64,000 bases of DNA from Ramlibacter agri (GCF_012927085.1 NZ_JABBFX010000001.1:868001-932000); one strand, 5' to 3'. Shown: positions 26,783 through 35,745, counted from the first letter of the stretch. The notes: a model not told the origin generated them from the sequence alone. Numbers and translations: made by a program.

Positions 26783-27505
26783 ATGTCCGAACTGACCCTG
26801 CACCAGCGCCGCCGCGCCCCGACCGATGCGGAACTGGCCCTGATCCCCTGGCTGGCCGTGCTGCAACCGGCCGAACGCGCGCGTGCCGTGCCGCACATCA
26901 AGGTCGGTGACGCGCTCCCGGGCGATCTCGTGTGCCGCGTCGGCCGGCCGGTCACCTACTGGTTCGGCGTCATCGAAGGCCTGCTCAAGATGAGCAACGA
27001 GAACGCGCAGGGCCAGACCATCACCTTCAGCGGCCTGCCGCCGGGCGGCTGGTTCGGCGAAGGCACCGTGCTGAAAGGCGAGAGCTATCGCTACAACGTG
27101 CAGGCCCTGCGCCGCAGCGTGGTGGGTGGCCTGCCGGCGGACACCTTCCACTGGCTGCTCGATCACTCGATCGGCTTCAACCGCTTCGTCATGAACCAGC
27201 TCAATGAGCGCCTCGCGCAGTTCATCGCCGCGCGCGAGATCGACCGCATGAGCAACCCGGACCTGCGGGTCGCGCGCAACCTCGCCGCGCTGTTCAACCC
27301 CGCCCTGTTTCCCGGCGTCGGCGAGATGCTGCGCATCACGCAGCAGGAGCTGGCCTACCTGGTCGGCTTGTCGCGCCAACGCGTGAACGAGGCGCTGTCC
27401 GCGCTGCAGGGACAGGGCATCATCCGCGTCGAATACGGCGGCCTGCGCATCCTCGACCTGCAGGCGCTTCGCACCAGCCTCATCCCGAACCGAGCCCATG
27501 CCTGA
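26783..27505 (+). CDS. Crp/Fnr-family transcriptional regulator
   Basis: The 240-residue protein has an N-terminal cyclic-nucleotide-binding-type beta roll (GDLVCRVGRPVTYWFGVIEGLLKM; GGWFGEGTVLKGESYRYNVQAL), a dimer helix, and a C-terminal helix-turn-helix (ITQQELAYLVGLSRQRVNEALSALQGQGIIRVEYGGLRILD). It lacks the N-terminal cysteine cluster of FNR, so it is not an iron-sulphur oxygen sensor. Being divergent from the LIV/ligase operon, it is the most likely regulator of it. The effector is unknown. It overlaps the next gene by 8 bp. Confidence 0.9.
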   Translation: MSELTLHQRRRAPTDAELALIPWLAVLQPAERARAVPHIKVGDALPGDLVCRVGRPVTYWFGVIEGLLKMSNENAQGQTITFSGLPPGGWFGEGTVLKGESYRYNVQALRRSVVGGLPADTFHWLLDHSIGFNRFVMNQLNERLAQFIAAREIDRMSNPDLRVARNLAALFNPALFPGVGEMLRITQQELAYLVGLSRQRVNEALSALQGQGIIRVEYGGLRILDLQALRTSLIPNRAHA

Positions 27506-28283
27506 CCCGCAATCCGACAACAACAACGCCGCCACCACCCGCCTGAACAAGCGCATGGCCGAACTGGGCCTGTGCTCGCGCCGCGAGGCGGACGACTGGA
27601 TCGCCAAGGGCTGGGTCAAGGTCGATGGCCAGGTGGCCACCATGGGCCTGCAGGTCGGCCCGCGCTCGCGCATCGAGGTGGATCCGAAGGCGCGCGGCCA
27701 GCAGCGCGAGCAGGTCACCGTGCTGCTGCACAAGCCCATGGGCTACGTCAGCGGCCAGGCGGAAGACGGCTACGAGCCGGCCGTGGTGCTGGTGCAGGCG
27801 CGCAATCGCTGGCAGGGCGACCGCGCGGCGCACAAGTTCAACCCGGGCCAGCTGAGAGGCCTGGCGCCGGCGGGGCGGCTGGACATCGACTCCACGGGCC
27901 TGCTGGTGCTGACACAGGATGGCCGCGTGGCCCGCCAGCTGATCGGCGAGGACTCGAACATCGAGAAGGAATACCTCGTGCGGGTGGCCTTCGGCGCGGT
28001 CGCCACCGACGTGCAGCGGGTTTTTCCGCCGGTACAGCTGGTTCGCCTGCGCCATGGCCTCAGCCTCGATGGCGTCAAGCTGAAGCCGGCCAAGGTCGAC
28101 TGGCAGAACCCGGAGCAGCTGCGCTTCGTCCTCACCGAGGGGCGCAAGCGCCAGATCCGCCGCATGTGCGAAGCAGTGGGGCTGAAAGTGCTGGGCCTGA
28201 AGCGGGTCCGGATCGGCAGGGTGGCGCTCGGCCAACTACCCGTAGGACAGTGGCGTTACCTGGATGCAACAGAAGGTTTCTAG
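27498..28283 (+). CDS. rRNA pseudouridine synthase, RsuA/RluF family
   Basis: The 261-residue protein has an N-terminal S4 RNA-binding domain (RLNKRMAELGLCSRREADDWIAKGWVKVDG) and a catalytic domain with the RsuA/RluB/RluF pattern: GLAPAGRLDIDSTGLLVLTQDG (catalytic Asp in GRLD), EKEYLVRV, and LTEGRKRQIRRMCEAVGLKVLGLKRVRIG. It isomerises uridine in rRNA. The sequence resembles RluF (23S U2604) more than RsuA, but the specificity is inferred. Its start lies within the crp-like gene, so it may be co-transcribed. Confidence 0.9.
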   Translation: MPDPQSDNNNAATTRLNKRMAELGLCSRREADDWIAKGWVKVDGQVATMGLQVGPRSRIEVDPKARGQQREQVTVLLHKPMGYVSGQAEDGYEPAVVLVQARNRWQGDRAAHKFNPGQLRGLAPAGRLDIDSTGLLVLTQDGRVARQLIGEDSNIEKEYLVRVAFGAVATDVQRVFPPVQLVRLRHGLSLDGVKLKPAKVDWQNPEQLRFVLTEGRKRQIRRMCEAVGLKVLGLKRVRIGRVALGQLPVGQWRYLDATEGF

Positions 28284-28353
28284 AAACCAGGGAAATCCCG
28301 GGATTAATTGCAATCCTTGTCCGAAGCTGACGACCTAGGCCAGGCCCGTAGGG

Positions 28354-28378
28354 GTTCTTAGGAATAATCCCTAAGAAC
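28354..28378. promoter_or_regulatory. inverted repeat in the Csu-like pilus promoter
   Basis: GTTCTTAGG-aataatc-CCTAAGAAC has perfect 9-bp arms around a 7-base spacer, 20 bp upstream of the first pilin gene. No U-tract follows, so it looks like an operator rather than a terminator. Its heptad arms resemble the sites of NarL/BvgA-type regulators, and its TAGG-AATAA-TCC core matches the site at 26735-26750. Confidence 0.55.
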
Positions 28379-28397
28379 TCTACTATGGAGTAACTGG

Positions 28398-28889
28398 ATG
28401 AATCTGCTTCTCAAGTTGGCCCTGCTGGCCGCCGCGTCGGGCGCGATGGTGGGCACTTACGCTGCCACAGCGACCCAGACCTTCGGCGTCAAGCTGGTCG
28501 TGCAGGAGAGCTGCTCGATCGGCACCACGCCGACCGACGTCGACTTCGGCACCCACACCCGCCAGACCACGGCCGTGAACACCGACGCCGCCGGTTCGCT
28601 GAGCATCAACTGCAGCTCCGGCACGCCGTACACCATCGCGCTCAACGGCGGCCTGAACGCCACGGCCTCGACCCGCCAGATGCTGTCCGGCGCCAACGTC
28701 GCGGCGTACGTGCTGTACCAGGACTCCGCCCGCGCCACGCCCTGGGGCAATGGCACCACCTTCGGCACGACCGTCTCCGGCACCGGAACCGGCGCCGCAG
28801 TGGCCACCCCGGTCTATGGCCGCCTGACCAGCCTGAATTTCCCGGCCGGTACCTATTCCGACACGGTCACGGCGACCGTCACTTACTAA
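28398..28889 (+). CDS. spore coat U (SCPU) domain pilin, CsuA/B-like
   Basis: The 163-residue protein has a signal peptide (about 1-21) and one SCPU domain with beta-strands around FGVKLVVQESCSIGT, DVDFGT and SLSINCSSGTPYTIALNGG, and the family ending VYGRLTSLNFPAGTYSDTVTATVTY. Two cysteines (CSIG and NCSS) probably form the domain disulphide. In archaic chaperone-usher (Csu) systems the first SCPU protein is the major rod subunit; that role is inferred here. GGAG lies near the ATG at 28398. Confidence 0.87.
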   Translation: MNLLLKLALLAAASGAMVGTYAATATQTFGVKLVVQESCSIGTTPTDVDFGTHTRQTTAVNTDAAGSLSINCSSGTPYTIALNGGLNATASTRQMLSGANVAAYVLYQDSARATPWGNGTTFGTTVSGTGTGAAVATPVYGRLTSLNFPAGTYSDTVTATVTY

Positions 28890-28908
28890 CGACTCGTTGG
28901 AGGGACTC

Positions 28909-29385
28909 ATGCGTCAATTCTTCAAGGCGGCCCTGGTTGCCGCAGCCATCTCCGGCGTCTCCGGCGCCTACGCGCTCACGGACACCAACAACCTGCAGGT
29001 CTCGCTGACCATCACCGCCGCTTGCGACGTCACGACGACGGCGCCCAGCTCGGTGGCCTTCGGCAGCCACGCCCAGACCGCATCGACCCCGGTGGACAAC
29101 ACCGGCGCCGTCACGGTGACCTGCCAGGGTTCCACGCCCTACAACGTCCTGCTGGGCCAGGGCGGCAACTACTCCAGCGGCCGCCGCCTGGTCGCCAGCG
29201 GCAACTACGTGCCCTACGAGCTGTATCGCGACAGCAGCCACACCCAGGTGTGGGGCCAGACCATCGGCACCGACACGCAGACCGGCACCGGCACCAACAC
29301 CTTCACGGTCTACGGCCGCGTGCCCAGCCTCTCCTTCCCCGCCGGCAACTACACCGATACGGTGCTGGTCACCGTCGACTACTGA
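28909..29385 (+). CDS. spore coat U (SCPU) domain pilin, second subunit
   Basis: The 158-residue protein is a paralogue of the preceding gene: signal peptide (about 1-20, SGVSGAYA-LT), the cysteine pair (AACDVT; VTCQGSTPYNVLLGQGG) and the same VYGRVPSLSFPAGNYTDTVLVTVDY ending. GGAGGG sits just before the ATG at 28909. It may be a minor or alternative rod subunit. The two genes are 19 bp apart and clearly arose by tandem duplication followed by divergence. Confidence 0.87.
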   Translation: MRQFFKAALVAAAISGVSGAYALTDTNNLQVSLTITAACDVTTTAPSSVAFGSHAQTASTPVDNTGAVTVTCQGSTPYNVLLGQGGNYSSGRRLVASGNYVPYELYRDSSHTQVWGQTIGTDTQTGTGTNTFTVYGRVPSLSFPAGNYTDTVLVTVDY

Positions 29386-29452
29386 TCGCCAGGCGCTTGC
29401 CTTCCTCGCCGGCCGCCTCGTGCGGCCGGTTCACCTTGCGGCCATCGTTCCC

Positions 29453-30262
29453 GTGAATATTCCTACCACCCTCTCCCGTCTGGCCCGCTGCGGGCTGCTG
29501 TCCCTGGCAGCCCTGCTCGCGGGCGGTCCGGCTGCGTTCGCGGCCGACCTGCAGGTCTCGCCGATTTCGCTGCAGTTCCAGGCCCGGGAGCAGGGCCAAC
29601 CCTTCTGGCTGAGCAACAGCGGCACCCAGCCGCTGCGCGCGCAGATCCGCGTGCAGCGCTGGTCGCAGGCCGAAGGCGTGGACAAGCTGGAGCCGGCCAA
29701 CGACCTGGTCGCCAGCCCGCCCACGGTGGAAGTGCAGCCCGGCCAGCGCCAGTTGATCCGCATCGTCCGGCCGCAGACGCAACCGGCGCCGGTGGAGCGC
29801 GCCTATCGACTGATCGTCGACGAACTGCCGCCCAGCACCGCTCCGCAGGCAGGCGCGAGCGGGGCACCTGCCGGCCTGCAGTTCCTGCTGCGCTATTCGG
29901 TGCCGGTGTTCATCGCGCCGGATGTGGCCGCCGCCGGCGCGCCGGCCAATGCCGCATCGGCTGCCGCACCGGGCAGTGGCGACGCGCTGACCGCGCAGTG
30001 GAAGCCCGCCGCGCCGCAGGTGCTGGAGGTTGCCAACGCCGGCAAGGCGCGCGTGCGCATCAGCCGGCTGATCTACGAAAACGCGAAGGGCGAGCAGACC
30101 GAGCTCGTGCCCGGCCTGATGGGCTACGTACTGGCGGGCCAGCGCATGCAGTTCCAGCTGCCGCCGGCGGCGACCAGGCTGGCGCCCGGTGGCGTGTTCA
30201 AAGCCCGCTTCAATGACAACCTGCAAGAGCAGGTGCTGCGCCTCGCGGCTCCGACTTCCTGA
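29453..30262 (+). CDS. periplasmic pilus assembly chaperone (PapD/CsuC-like)
   Basis: The 269-residue protein has a signal peptide (ending about AAFAAD) and two immunoglobulin-like domains: LQVSPISLQFQAREQGQPFWLSNSG, VQPGQRQLIRIVRPQ (the donor-strand G1 region), YRLIVDELPP and LQFLLRYSVPVFI. It folds pilus subunits and donates a strand until the usher takes over. The GTG at 29453 gives a normal leader; a GTG at 29420 in the same frame is also possible. The gene overlaps the usher gene by about 50 bp. Confidence 0.87.
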   Translation: MNIPTTLSRLARCGLLSLAALLAGGPAAFAADLQVSPISLQFQAREQGQPFWLSNSGTQPLRAQIRVQRWSQAEGVDKLEPANDLVASPPTVEVQPGQRQLIRIVRPQTQPAPVERAYRLIVDELPPSTAPQAGASGAPAGLQFLLRYSVPVFIAPDVAAAGAPANAASAAAPGSGDALTAQWKPAAPQVLEVANAGKARVRISRLIYENAKGEQTELVPGLMGYVLAGQRMQFQLPPAATRLAPGGVFKARFNDNLQEQVLRLAAPTS

Positions 30263-32609
30263 AGCCGCCGCGGCCTTCGGGCTGGGCCTCGTTCTCCTGC
30301 TGTCCTGGGCGCCACCGGTGGCGGCCCAGGCCGTGTCCGCGGCCGCCGCGGCGCCGGACCGGGAGGAGCTGTACCTGGCCGTCACGGTCAATGGCGAGGC
30401 GCTGCCGCAACTCGCCCGCTTCCTGGTCGGGCCGGGCGATGCGCTCGCCGCCAGCGCCGCGACGCTGCGCGAGATCGGCTTGCGCTGGCCAGGCAGCGAA
30501 ACGGCCAGCGGCCTGGTCGAACTGGCGCAGCTCTCGGGGCTGAAGGCCACCTATGACCCGCGCAACCAGATGATCAACCTGGTCGCGCCCGTGGCCATGC
30601 TGGACCGCGTGCCCCTGCGGCTGGTGTCGGGGCTGGGCGCGGCGCAGCCGGCCGAGGCTTCGCCGGCCGAACCCGGGCTGCTGTTCAACTACGACCTGTT
30701 CGCGCAGGACAGCCACGACACGTCGGCCCTCAGCGGCTGGAACGAGCTGCGCATGTTCGGCGTGGGGCCGGGCGTCTGGAGCACGTCGATGAACAGCGGG
30801 GTGACGCACGACCTGCTCGGCTCCCACCACTCCAGCGTGCGGCTGGACACCTCGTGGCAGATGAACTGGCCGCAGCAGGCGCTGTCGCTCACGCTGGGCG
30901 ACACCTACTCCGGCGCCTTGACGTCGTCGCGCGCGGTGCGCGTGGGTGGCCTGCGGTTCGGCAGCAACTTCGGGCTGCAGCCTTACCAGGTGACCGCCCC
31001 GCTCAATACCTTCGTGGGCGAGGCCACGCTGCCGTCGACGGTGGACCTGTACATCAATGGCCTGCGCCAGTCCACGCAGCGCGTGTCGCCGGGCCAGTTC
31101 CTGATCGACAGCCTGCCTTCGCTCAATGGCGCGGGCCGCGCCGAGCTGGTCATCACCGACATCAACGGCCAGCGCCGCGCCGTCAACTTCGATTTCTACG
31201 GCGCGCCCAGCCTGCTGCGCGAGGGGCTCTGGGACTGGTCGGCCACCACCGGTTTCGTACGCCAGGACTATGGGCAGCGCTCGTTCTCCTACGACCACGC
31301 GCTGGTGGCCAGCGGGACTGCGCGCTACGGCCTGTCGGATCGCAGCACGCTGGAGGCGCAGGCCCAGGCCGGTGGCGGCGTGGCGCTGGCCGGCGGCGGC
31401 GGCGCCTGGCGCCTGGGCGAACGGGCCGGCGTGGTCAGCGCTTCGGTGGCGGCGAGCCATAGCGGGGCGGGCACCGGCCGGCAGGCCGTCGCGGGCTACC
31501 AGTGGACGGCCCAGCCTTACAGCGTCTCCATCAACAGCCAGCGCCGCAGCGCGGGCTGGCGCGACATTGCCAGCCGCTTCGAGACGCGCCATGCCCTGGA
31601 CCAGGATTCGGTCTACGCCGGCTATTCGTCCTTCCTGGGGCAGCTGGGCGTGATCTATGTGCGCCAGAGCTACGACAGCGGGGACTCGCAGCGCTTCCTC
31701 ACCCTGAGCTGGTCGCGCCAGATCGGCGACGCCACGCTGAGCCTGAACGTGGTGAAGGACCTGGCGAGCAACAGCGACTACCAGGCCCAGCTGGCGCTCT
31801 ACGTGCCGCTGGACCAGCGGCGCAGCGTGTCCGTCACCGCCGCGCGGCAGGGCGATCGGACCAACCTGGCCGTCGATGCGAGCCAGAGCGTGGACAGCAG
31901 CGCCGGCGGCTGGGGCTGGCGCCTGCAGGCCGCCGCCGGCAGCGGCCCGGCGCGCTCGCAGGCCGAGGTCACGCAGATGGGCAGCCTGGGGCAGTGGCGC
32001 GCCGGCGTTTCCGGCGGCAGCAGCGAAGCGACCACCGGCTACGCCGGCGCGAGCGGCTCGGCGGTCTGGATGGGCGGCGGCCTCAAGCCGATGCGACAGG
32101 TGGACGATGCCTTCGCCCTGGTCTCCACCAGCGGTGTGCCGGACGTCCCGGTGCGGCTGGAGAACCGGGTGGTGGGCCAGACGGACAGCCATGGCCTGCT
32201 GCTGATCCCCCAGCTCAACGCCTACCAGCGCAACAAGGTCGCCATCGATACGCTGGACTTGCCGGCGGACATGCGCGTGGAGAGCACCACGGCCGACGCC
32301 GTGCCGGAAAGCCACAGCGGCACGCTGGTGGCATTCAAGCTGCGCCGCATTGCCGCGGTGCAACTCACGCTGCGCGACGAGGCCGGCACGCCGCTGCCCG
32401 TGGGCAGCAACGTCACCCTGGAGCCGGCCGCCGGCGCGGCGCCGGCGGCCACCACATCCGTGGGCTACGATGGCCTGGTCTACCTGGAGGACCCGCCCGC
32501 AGGCACGGTGCTGCGGGTGGAGCGCGAAGGCGGCGGTACCTGCGCCGCGGCGCTGCCGCCCATCCCGGGGACCGGCTGGATCGACCTGGGCCCCCTCACC
32601 TGCCGCTGA
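30213..32609 (+). CDS. outer membrane usher protein (CsuD-like)
   Basis: The roughly 798-residue protein has an N-terminal leader (LGLVLLLSWAPPVAAQA), an usher N-domain (EELYLAVTVNGEALPQLARFLV), a long beta-barrel, the usher signature VDLYINGLRQSTQRVSPGQFLIDSLPSLNG at about 260-290, and C-terminal domains (VPVRLENRVVGQTDSHGLLLIPQL). It secretes and assembles pilus subunits through the outer membrane. The ATG at 30213 lies inside the chaperone gene; a GTG at 30189 is an alternative. It is translationally coupled with its chaperone. Confidence 0.9.
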   Translation: MTTCKSRCCASRLRLPEAAAAFGLGLVLLLSWAPPVAAQAVSAAAAAPDREELYLAVTVNGEALPQLARFLVGPGDALAASAATLREIGLRWPGSETASGLVELAQLSGLKATYDPRNQMINLVAPVAMLDRVPLRLVSGLGAAQPAEASPAEPGLLFNYDLFAQDSHDTSALSGWNELRMFGVGPGVWSTSMNSGVTHDLLGSHHSSVRLDTSWQMNWPQQALSLTLGDTYSGALTSSRAVRVGGLRFGSNFGLQPYQVTAPLNTFVGEATLPSTVDLYINGLRQSTQRVSPGQFLIDSLPSLNGAGRAELVITDINGQRRAVNFDFYGAPSLLREGLWDWSATTGFVRQDYGQRSFSYDHALVASGTARYGLSDRSTLEAQAQAGGGVALAGGGGAWRLGERAGVVSASVAASHSGAGTGRQAVAGYQWTAQPYSVSINSQRRSAGWRDIASRFETRHALDQDSVYAGYSSFLGQLGVIYVRQSYDSGDSQRFLTLSWSRQIGDATLSLNVVKDLASNSDYQAQLALYVPLDQRRSVSVTAARQGDRTNLAVDASQSVDSSAGGWGWRLQAAAGSGPARSQAEVTQMGSLGQWRAGVSGGSSEATTGYAGASGSAVWMGGGLKPMRQVDDAFALVSTSGVPDVPVRLENRVVGQTDSHGLLLIPQLNAYQRNKVAIDTLDLPADMRVESTTADAVPESHSGTLVAFKLRRIAAVQLTLRDEAGTPLPVGSNVTLEPAAGAAPAATTSVGYDGLVYLEDPPAGTVLRVEREGGGTCAAALPPIPGTGWIDLGPLTCR

Positions 32610-32623
32610 TGAAGGAATCGAAC

Positions 32624-33616
32624 ATGCACTCGCCGGCCTTCCTGGGCGCCTGGCCGCGCCGCTGGCTGCGGTTGTGGCTGCTGGCCTTGCTCTTCGCCGC
32701 CGCTGGGCCGGCAGCGGCCCAGAACTGCTGGAGCAGCGGGTCGGCCAGCATAGCCTTCGGCTCGGCCGGCAACGGCATCGCGGTCGACACGTCGGACACG
32801 GTCAACCTCACCTGCCAGGCGGACGCCAACCCGCGCTACCTGCGCTGGTGCCTGTTCATCGGCGGCGAGGCGCCCATCGCCGGCGTCAACCCGCGCTACA
32901 TGACCAACTACAACGGCGGCCAGATGGCCTACGACCTCTACTCGGACGCCGCCCGGACGCAGGTCATCGGGCCGCCACCCACGGGCAGTGGATTCACGGT
33001 CTACACCGGCACCGCGGTGGTGCCCGGCAACTATGCGCAATCGGCCATCTCCGTGCCGGTCTATGGCCGGGTGGCCGCGGGGCAGGACCTGCCGGCGGGC
33101 AACTACCAGGCGGGGATCAGCAATGTGATGTTCTACGTGGCCATGGCCACCAGCAGCTATCCGGCCAGCTGCACCACCGGCGCCTGGACCGGCTCGGTCG
33201 GCCCGCTCTACATCGGCGTCAGCGCTTCGGTGGCCAATGCCTGCCGGATCTCCCTGGCCACCGACCTGGACTTCGGCGCCGTGTCCACTTTGGCCAGCAA
33301 CCGCGACCAGACTTCGCAGATCTCGGTCCGCTGCAAGGCGGGCACCACCTGGACGCTGGGGCTCAGCAACGGCGTCAACGTCACCGGCACCAGCACCCGG
33401 CGAATGCGCAACGCGGCCGGCCAGTACGTCACCTACGAGATGTACCGGGACACCGGCCGCAGCCAGCGCTGGGGCAACGCCAGCGGAACCTGGGCCACCG
33501 GCACCGGGGCCGGCGACGCCAGCCCGACGACGCTGACCGTCTACGGCCGCGTGCCTGCCCAGGCGGCGACCAGCGGTACTTATTCCGACACCGTCACTGT
33601 CACCTTGACGTATTAA
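32624..33616 (+). CDS. two-domain spore coat U tip adhesin (CsuE-like)
   Basis: The 330-residue protein has a signal peptide (about 1-32, FAAAGPAAAQ-NC) and two SCPU domains: residues about 35-185 and about 190-330, the second with CRISLATDLDFGAVST and ending VYGRVPAQAATSGTYSDTVTVTLTY. A two-domain last subunit is typical of the tip adhesin of archaic pili. The ATG at 32624 is chosen for its GAAGGAA ribosome site; an ATG at 32609 overlaps the usher stop and is an alternative. Confidence 0.87.
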   Translation: MHSPAFLGAWPRRWLRLWLLALLFAAAGPAAAQNCWSSGSASIAFGSAGNGIAVDTSDTVNLTCQADANPRYLRWCLFIGGEAPIAGVNPRYMTNYNGGQMAYDLYSDAARTQVIGPPPTGSGFTVYTGTAVVPGNYAQSAISVPVYGRVAAGQDLPAGNYQAGISNVMFYVAMATSSYPASCTTGAWTGSVGPLYIGVSASVANACRISLATDLDFGAVSTLASNRDQTSQISVRCKAGTTWTLGLSNGVNVTGTSTRRMRNAAGQYVTYEMYRDTGRSQRWGNASGTWATGTGAGDASPTTLTVYGRVPAQAATSGTYSDTVTVTLTY

Positions 33617-33622
33617 CCCAGG

Positions 33623-33639
33623 CTAATCCCCGTCTAATG
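33623..33639. promoter_or_regulatory. candidate OmpR-family (PmrA/QseB-like) direct-repeat box
   Basis: CTAATC-N5-CTAATG has two half-sites with an 11-bp period. It lies 37 bp upstream of the response regulator gene starting at 33676 and could mediate its own control. A related CTTAAG sits at 33647. The match is by eye. Confidence 0.45.
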
Positions 33640-33675
33640 CACTTTCCTTAAGCTTCGGCCAGGAGAATGCATCCC

Positions 33676-34359
33676 ATGCGTGTATTGCTGGTGGAAGACG
33701 ACGAGATGATCGGCCGCAGCCTGCGCGAAGCGCTGGCCGGCCAGGGCTGGTCCGTCGACTGGGTCAAGGACGGCGAGCTGGCGCAGAGCGCGCTGGCCGA
33801 CGGCGACTACGCCTGCATGCTCCTGGACCTGGGCCTGCCCAAGGTCGATGGCGTCGAGGTGCTGCGCAAGGCGCGCGCCCGCGGCGACACGACGCCGGTG
33901 CTGGTGCTCACGGCGCGCGACGGCCTGGACGACCGCGTCGCCGGCCTGGATCTCGGCGCCGACGACTACCTGCTGAAGCCCTACGAACTGCGCGAGCTGC
34001 TGGCGCGCATGCGCGCGGTCATCCGCCGCCGCGACGGCGCCGCCCATTCCGTGATCGGCACGCCCGGGGTGCAGCTGGACCTGACCACCCGCGAGGTGCT
34101 GGTGCAGGGCGAGCGCTCGCAGCTGTCGGCGCGCGAGTTCTCGCTGCTGCACGCGCTGCTGGAGCGGCCCGGCGCCATCCTCTCGCGCGAACAGCTGGAA
34201 AACCGCATCTATGGCTGGGGCGAAGAGGTCAGCAGCAATGCGGTGGACGTCCTGATCCACGGCATGCGCCGCAAGCTCGGCGCCGAAACCATCCGCAACG
34301 TGCGCGGCCTCGGCTGGCGCGTGGCGGCCGACGCGCAGGCGGCGGGGGCGGCGGCATGA
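33676..34359 (+). CDS. OmpR-family response regulator, QseB/PmrA-like
   Basis: The 227-residue protein has a receiver (LLVEDDEMIG, the phosphorylation Asp in CMLLDLGLPKVDG, and LLKPYELREL) and a winged-helix DNA-binding domain (LSAREFSLLHALLERPGAILSREQLENRIYGWGEEVSSNAVDVLIHGMRRKLG). The start at 33676 (MRVLLVED) is preferred because AGGAGA is about 10 bases upstream; an ATG at 33667 touches that site. It overlaps its kinase gene by 4 bp. It follows the pilus operon by only 60 bp and may control it. Confidence 0.92.
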   Translation: MRVLLVEDDEMIGRSLREALAGQGWSVDWVKDGELAQSALADGDYACMLLDLGLPKVDGVEVLRKARARGDTTPVLVLTARDGLDDRVAGLDLGADDYLLKPYELRELLARMRAVIRRRDGAAHSVIGTPGVQLDLTTREVLVQGERSQLSAREFSLLHALLERPGAILSREQLENRIYGWGEEVSSNAVDVLIHGMRRKLGAETIRNVRGLGWRVAADAQAAGAAA

Positions 34360-35711
34360 TGAAGTGGCACGTCTTCCCGCAGGGGCCGATGTGCTCCATC
34401 CGGCGGGCGCTGATGCTGTGGCTGGTGCCGGTGTTCCTGGTGGTCGGCGCTACCGCTGCAGGCCTGGGCTACTGGAGCTACTGCGCCATGGTCAGCGGCT
34501 TCCTGGACGACCAGATGGTGCAGATCGCCAATGCGGCGGCCGGCTCCGAGGAGGCGAGGCTGCCGCGCCAGACCACGGACCGGGTCGAGCACTGGGGCGC
34601 TTTCGTGGTCCAGACTTTCGATCGCCAGGGCCAGCTGGTCTCGACCACCTACCCCGAACTGGCGGCGCCCATGCCGCAGGGCGAGGGCTTCCAGGACGTC
34701 GAGGTGGCCGGCCACGGCTGGCGCGCCTACGCGCTGCCGCCGACGGCTCCGGGCAACCACACCGTGCAGGTGCTGCAAAGCGCTTCGTTCCGCACGCACC
34801 TGGCGGCCGAGCGGGCGGCCGCCGTCGTCGCCCCGGTGCTGATCCTGCTGCCGCTGGCGATGCTGGTGCTGTGGGGCCTGGCCCGCGCGATTTCGCGGGC
34901 GCTCGAGGACATCGGCCGGCAGGCGGCGCAGCAGGACGAACACCACATCACGGAACTGTCGATGCAGCGGGTGCCGCACGAACTGCGGCCGCTGGTGAAT
35001 TCCTTCAACAGCCTGCTGCGGCGGCTGCGCGACGCCTTCACCACCCAGCGCCGCTTCGTGCAGGACGCGGCGCACGAGCTGCGCACGCCGATCACGGCTA
35101 TCGGCCTGCAGCTGGAGAACCTGCGCGGCGACATGAGCTGCGAGGGCGCCCGCGGCCGCTATTCGCAGCTCGAAGCCGGCGTGCGGCGGGCCCAGCGCGT
35201 GGTGGACCAGCTGCTGCGGCTGTCGCGCCAGGAAGCGGCGGGCGCCGATGGCGTCGGCATCGTGGACCTGCAGGCGCAGCTGCGCGAAAGCATCAACACC
35301 CTGATCGCGCTGGCCGACCAGCGCAACATCGACCTGGGCCTGGTCGGGCCGGAGCAGGGCGCGGCGCCGGTGACCTTGCGCTGCGTCGCGGGCGACCTGC
35401 GCAGCATCCTGGACAACCTGATCGAGAACGCCTTGCGCTACACGCCCGAAGGTGGAGTGGTGGACGTGCGGGTATCGCAGGACCAGGGCAAGCTGGCGCT
35501 GGAGGTGGTGGACACCGGGCCGGGCATCCCGCAGGAGCTGCTGCCGCGGGTGTTCGACCGCTTCTTCCGGGTGCCGGGCAGCGCGGCCAACGGCAGCGGC
35601 CTGGGCCTGGCGATCGCGCAGGCCGCGGCGCAGCGCTGCGGGCTGTCGCTGACCCTGCGCAATCGCGAGGACCGCAGCGGGCTCATCGCCCGCGTCGAGA
35701 CGGCGGCCTGA
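34356..35711 (+). CDS. sensor histidine kinase, QseC/PmrB-like
   Basis: The 451-residue kinase has two transmembrane helices (about 17-37 and 158-178) flanking a periplasmic region of about 120 residues. A HAMP-like linker, an H-box (FVQDAAHELRTPITAIGLQLENL) and catalytic boxes (NLIENALRYTPEGG, DTGPGIP, GSGLGLAIA) follow. It is coupled by the ATGA overlap to its regulator gene. The signal is not apparent from sequence. Confidence 0.92.
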   Translation: MMKWHVFPQGPMCSIRRALMLWLVPVFLVVGATAAGLGYWSYCAMVSGFLDDQMVQIANAAAGSEEARLPRQTTDRVEHWGAFVVQTFDRQGQLVSTTYPELAAPMPQGEGFQDVEVAGHGWRAYALPPTAPGNHTVQVLQSASFRTHLAAERAAAVVAPVLILLPLAMLVLWGLARAISRALEDIGRQAAQQDEHHITELSMQRVPHELRPLVNSFNSLLRRLRDAFTTQRRFVQDAAHELRTPITAIGLQLENLRGDMSCEGARGRYSQLEAGVRRAQRVVDQLLRLSRQEAAGADGVGIVDLQAQLRESINTLIALADQRNIDLGLVGPEQGAAPVTLRCVAGDLRSILDNLIENALRYTPEGGVVDVRVSQDQGKLALEVVDTGPGIPQELLPRVFDRFFRVPGSAANGSGLGLAIAQAAAQRCGLSLTLRNREDRSGLIARVETAA

Positions 35712-35715
35712 GCCA

Positions 35716-35735
35716 GCCGGGGCGGCCGCCCCGGC
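35716..35735. terminator. GC-rich hairpin between convergent genes
   Basis: GCCGGGGC-GGCC-GCCCCGGC forms an 8-bp perfect stem (or longer as a palindrome) between the kinase stop and the end of htpG. No run of T follows on either strand, so termination strength is uncertain. Confidence 0.45.
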
Positions 35736-35745
35736 CCTGCGAGCC

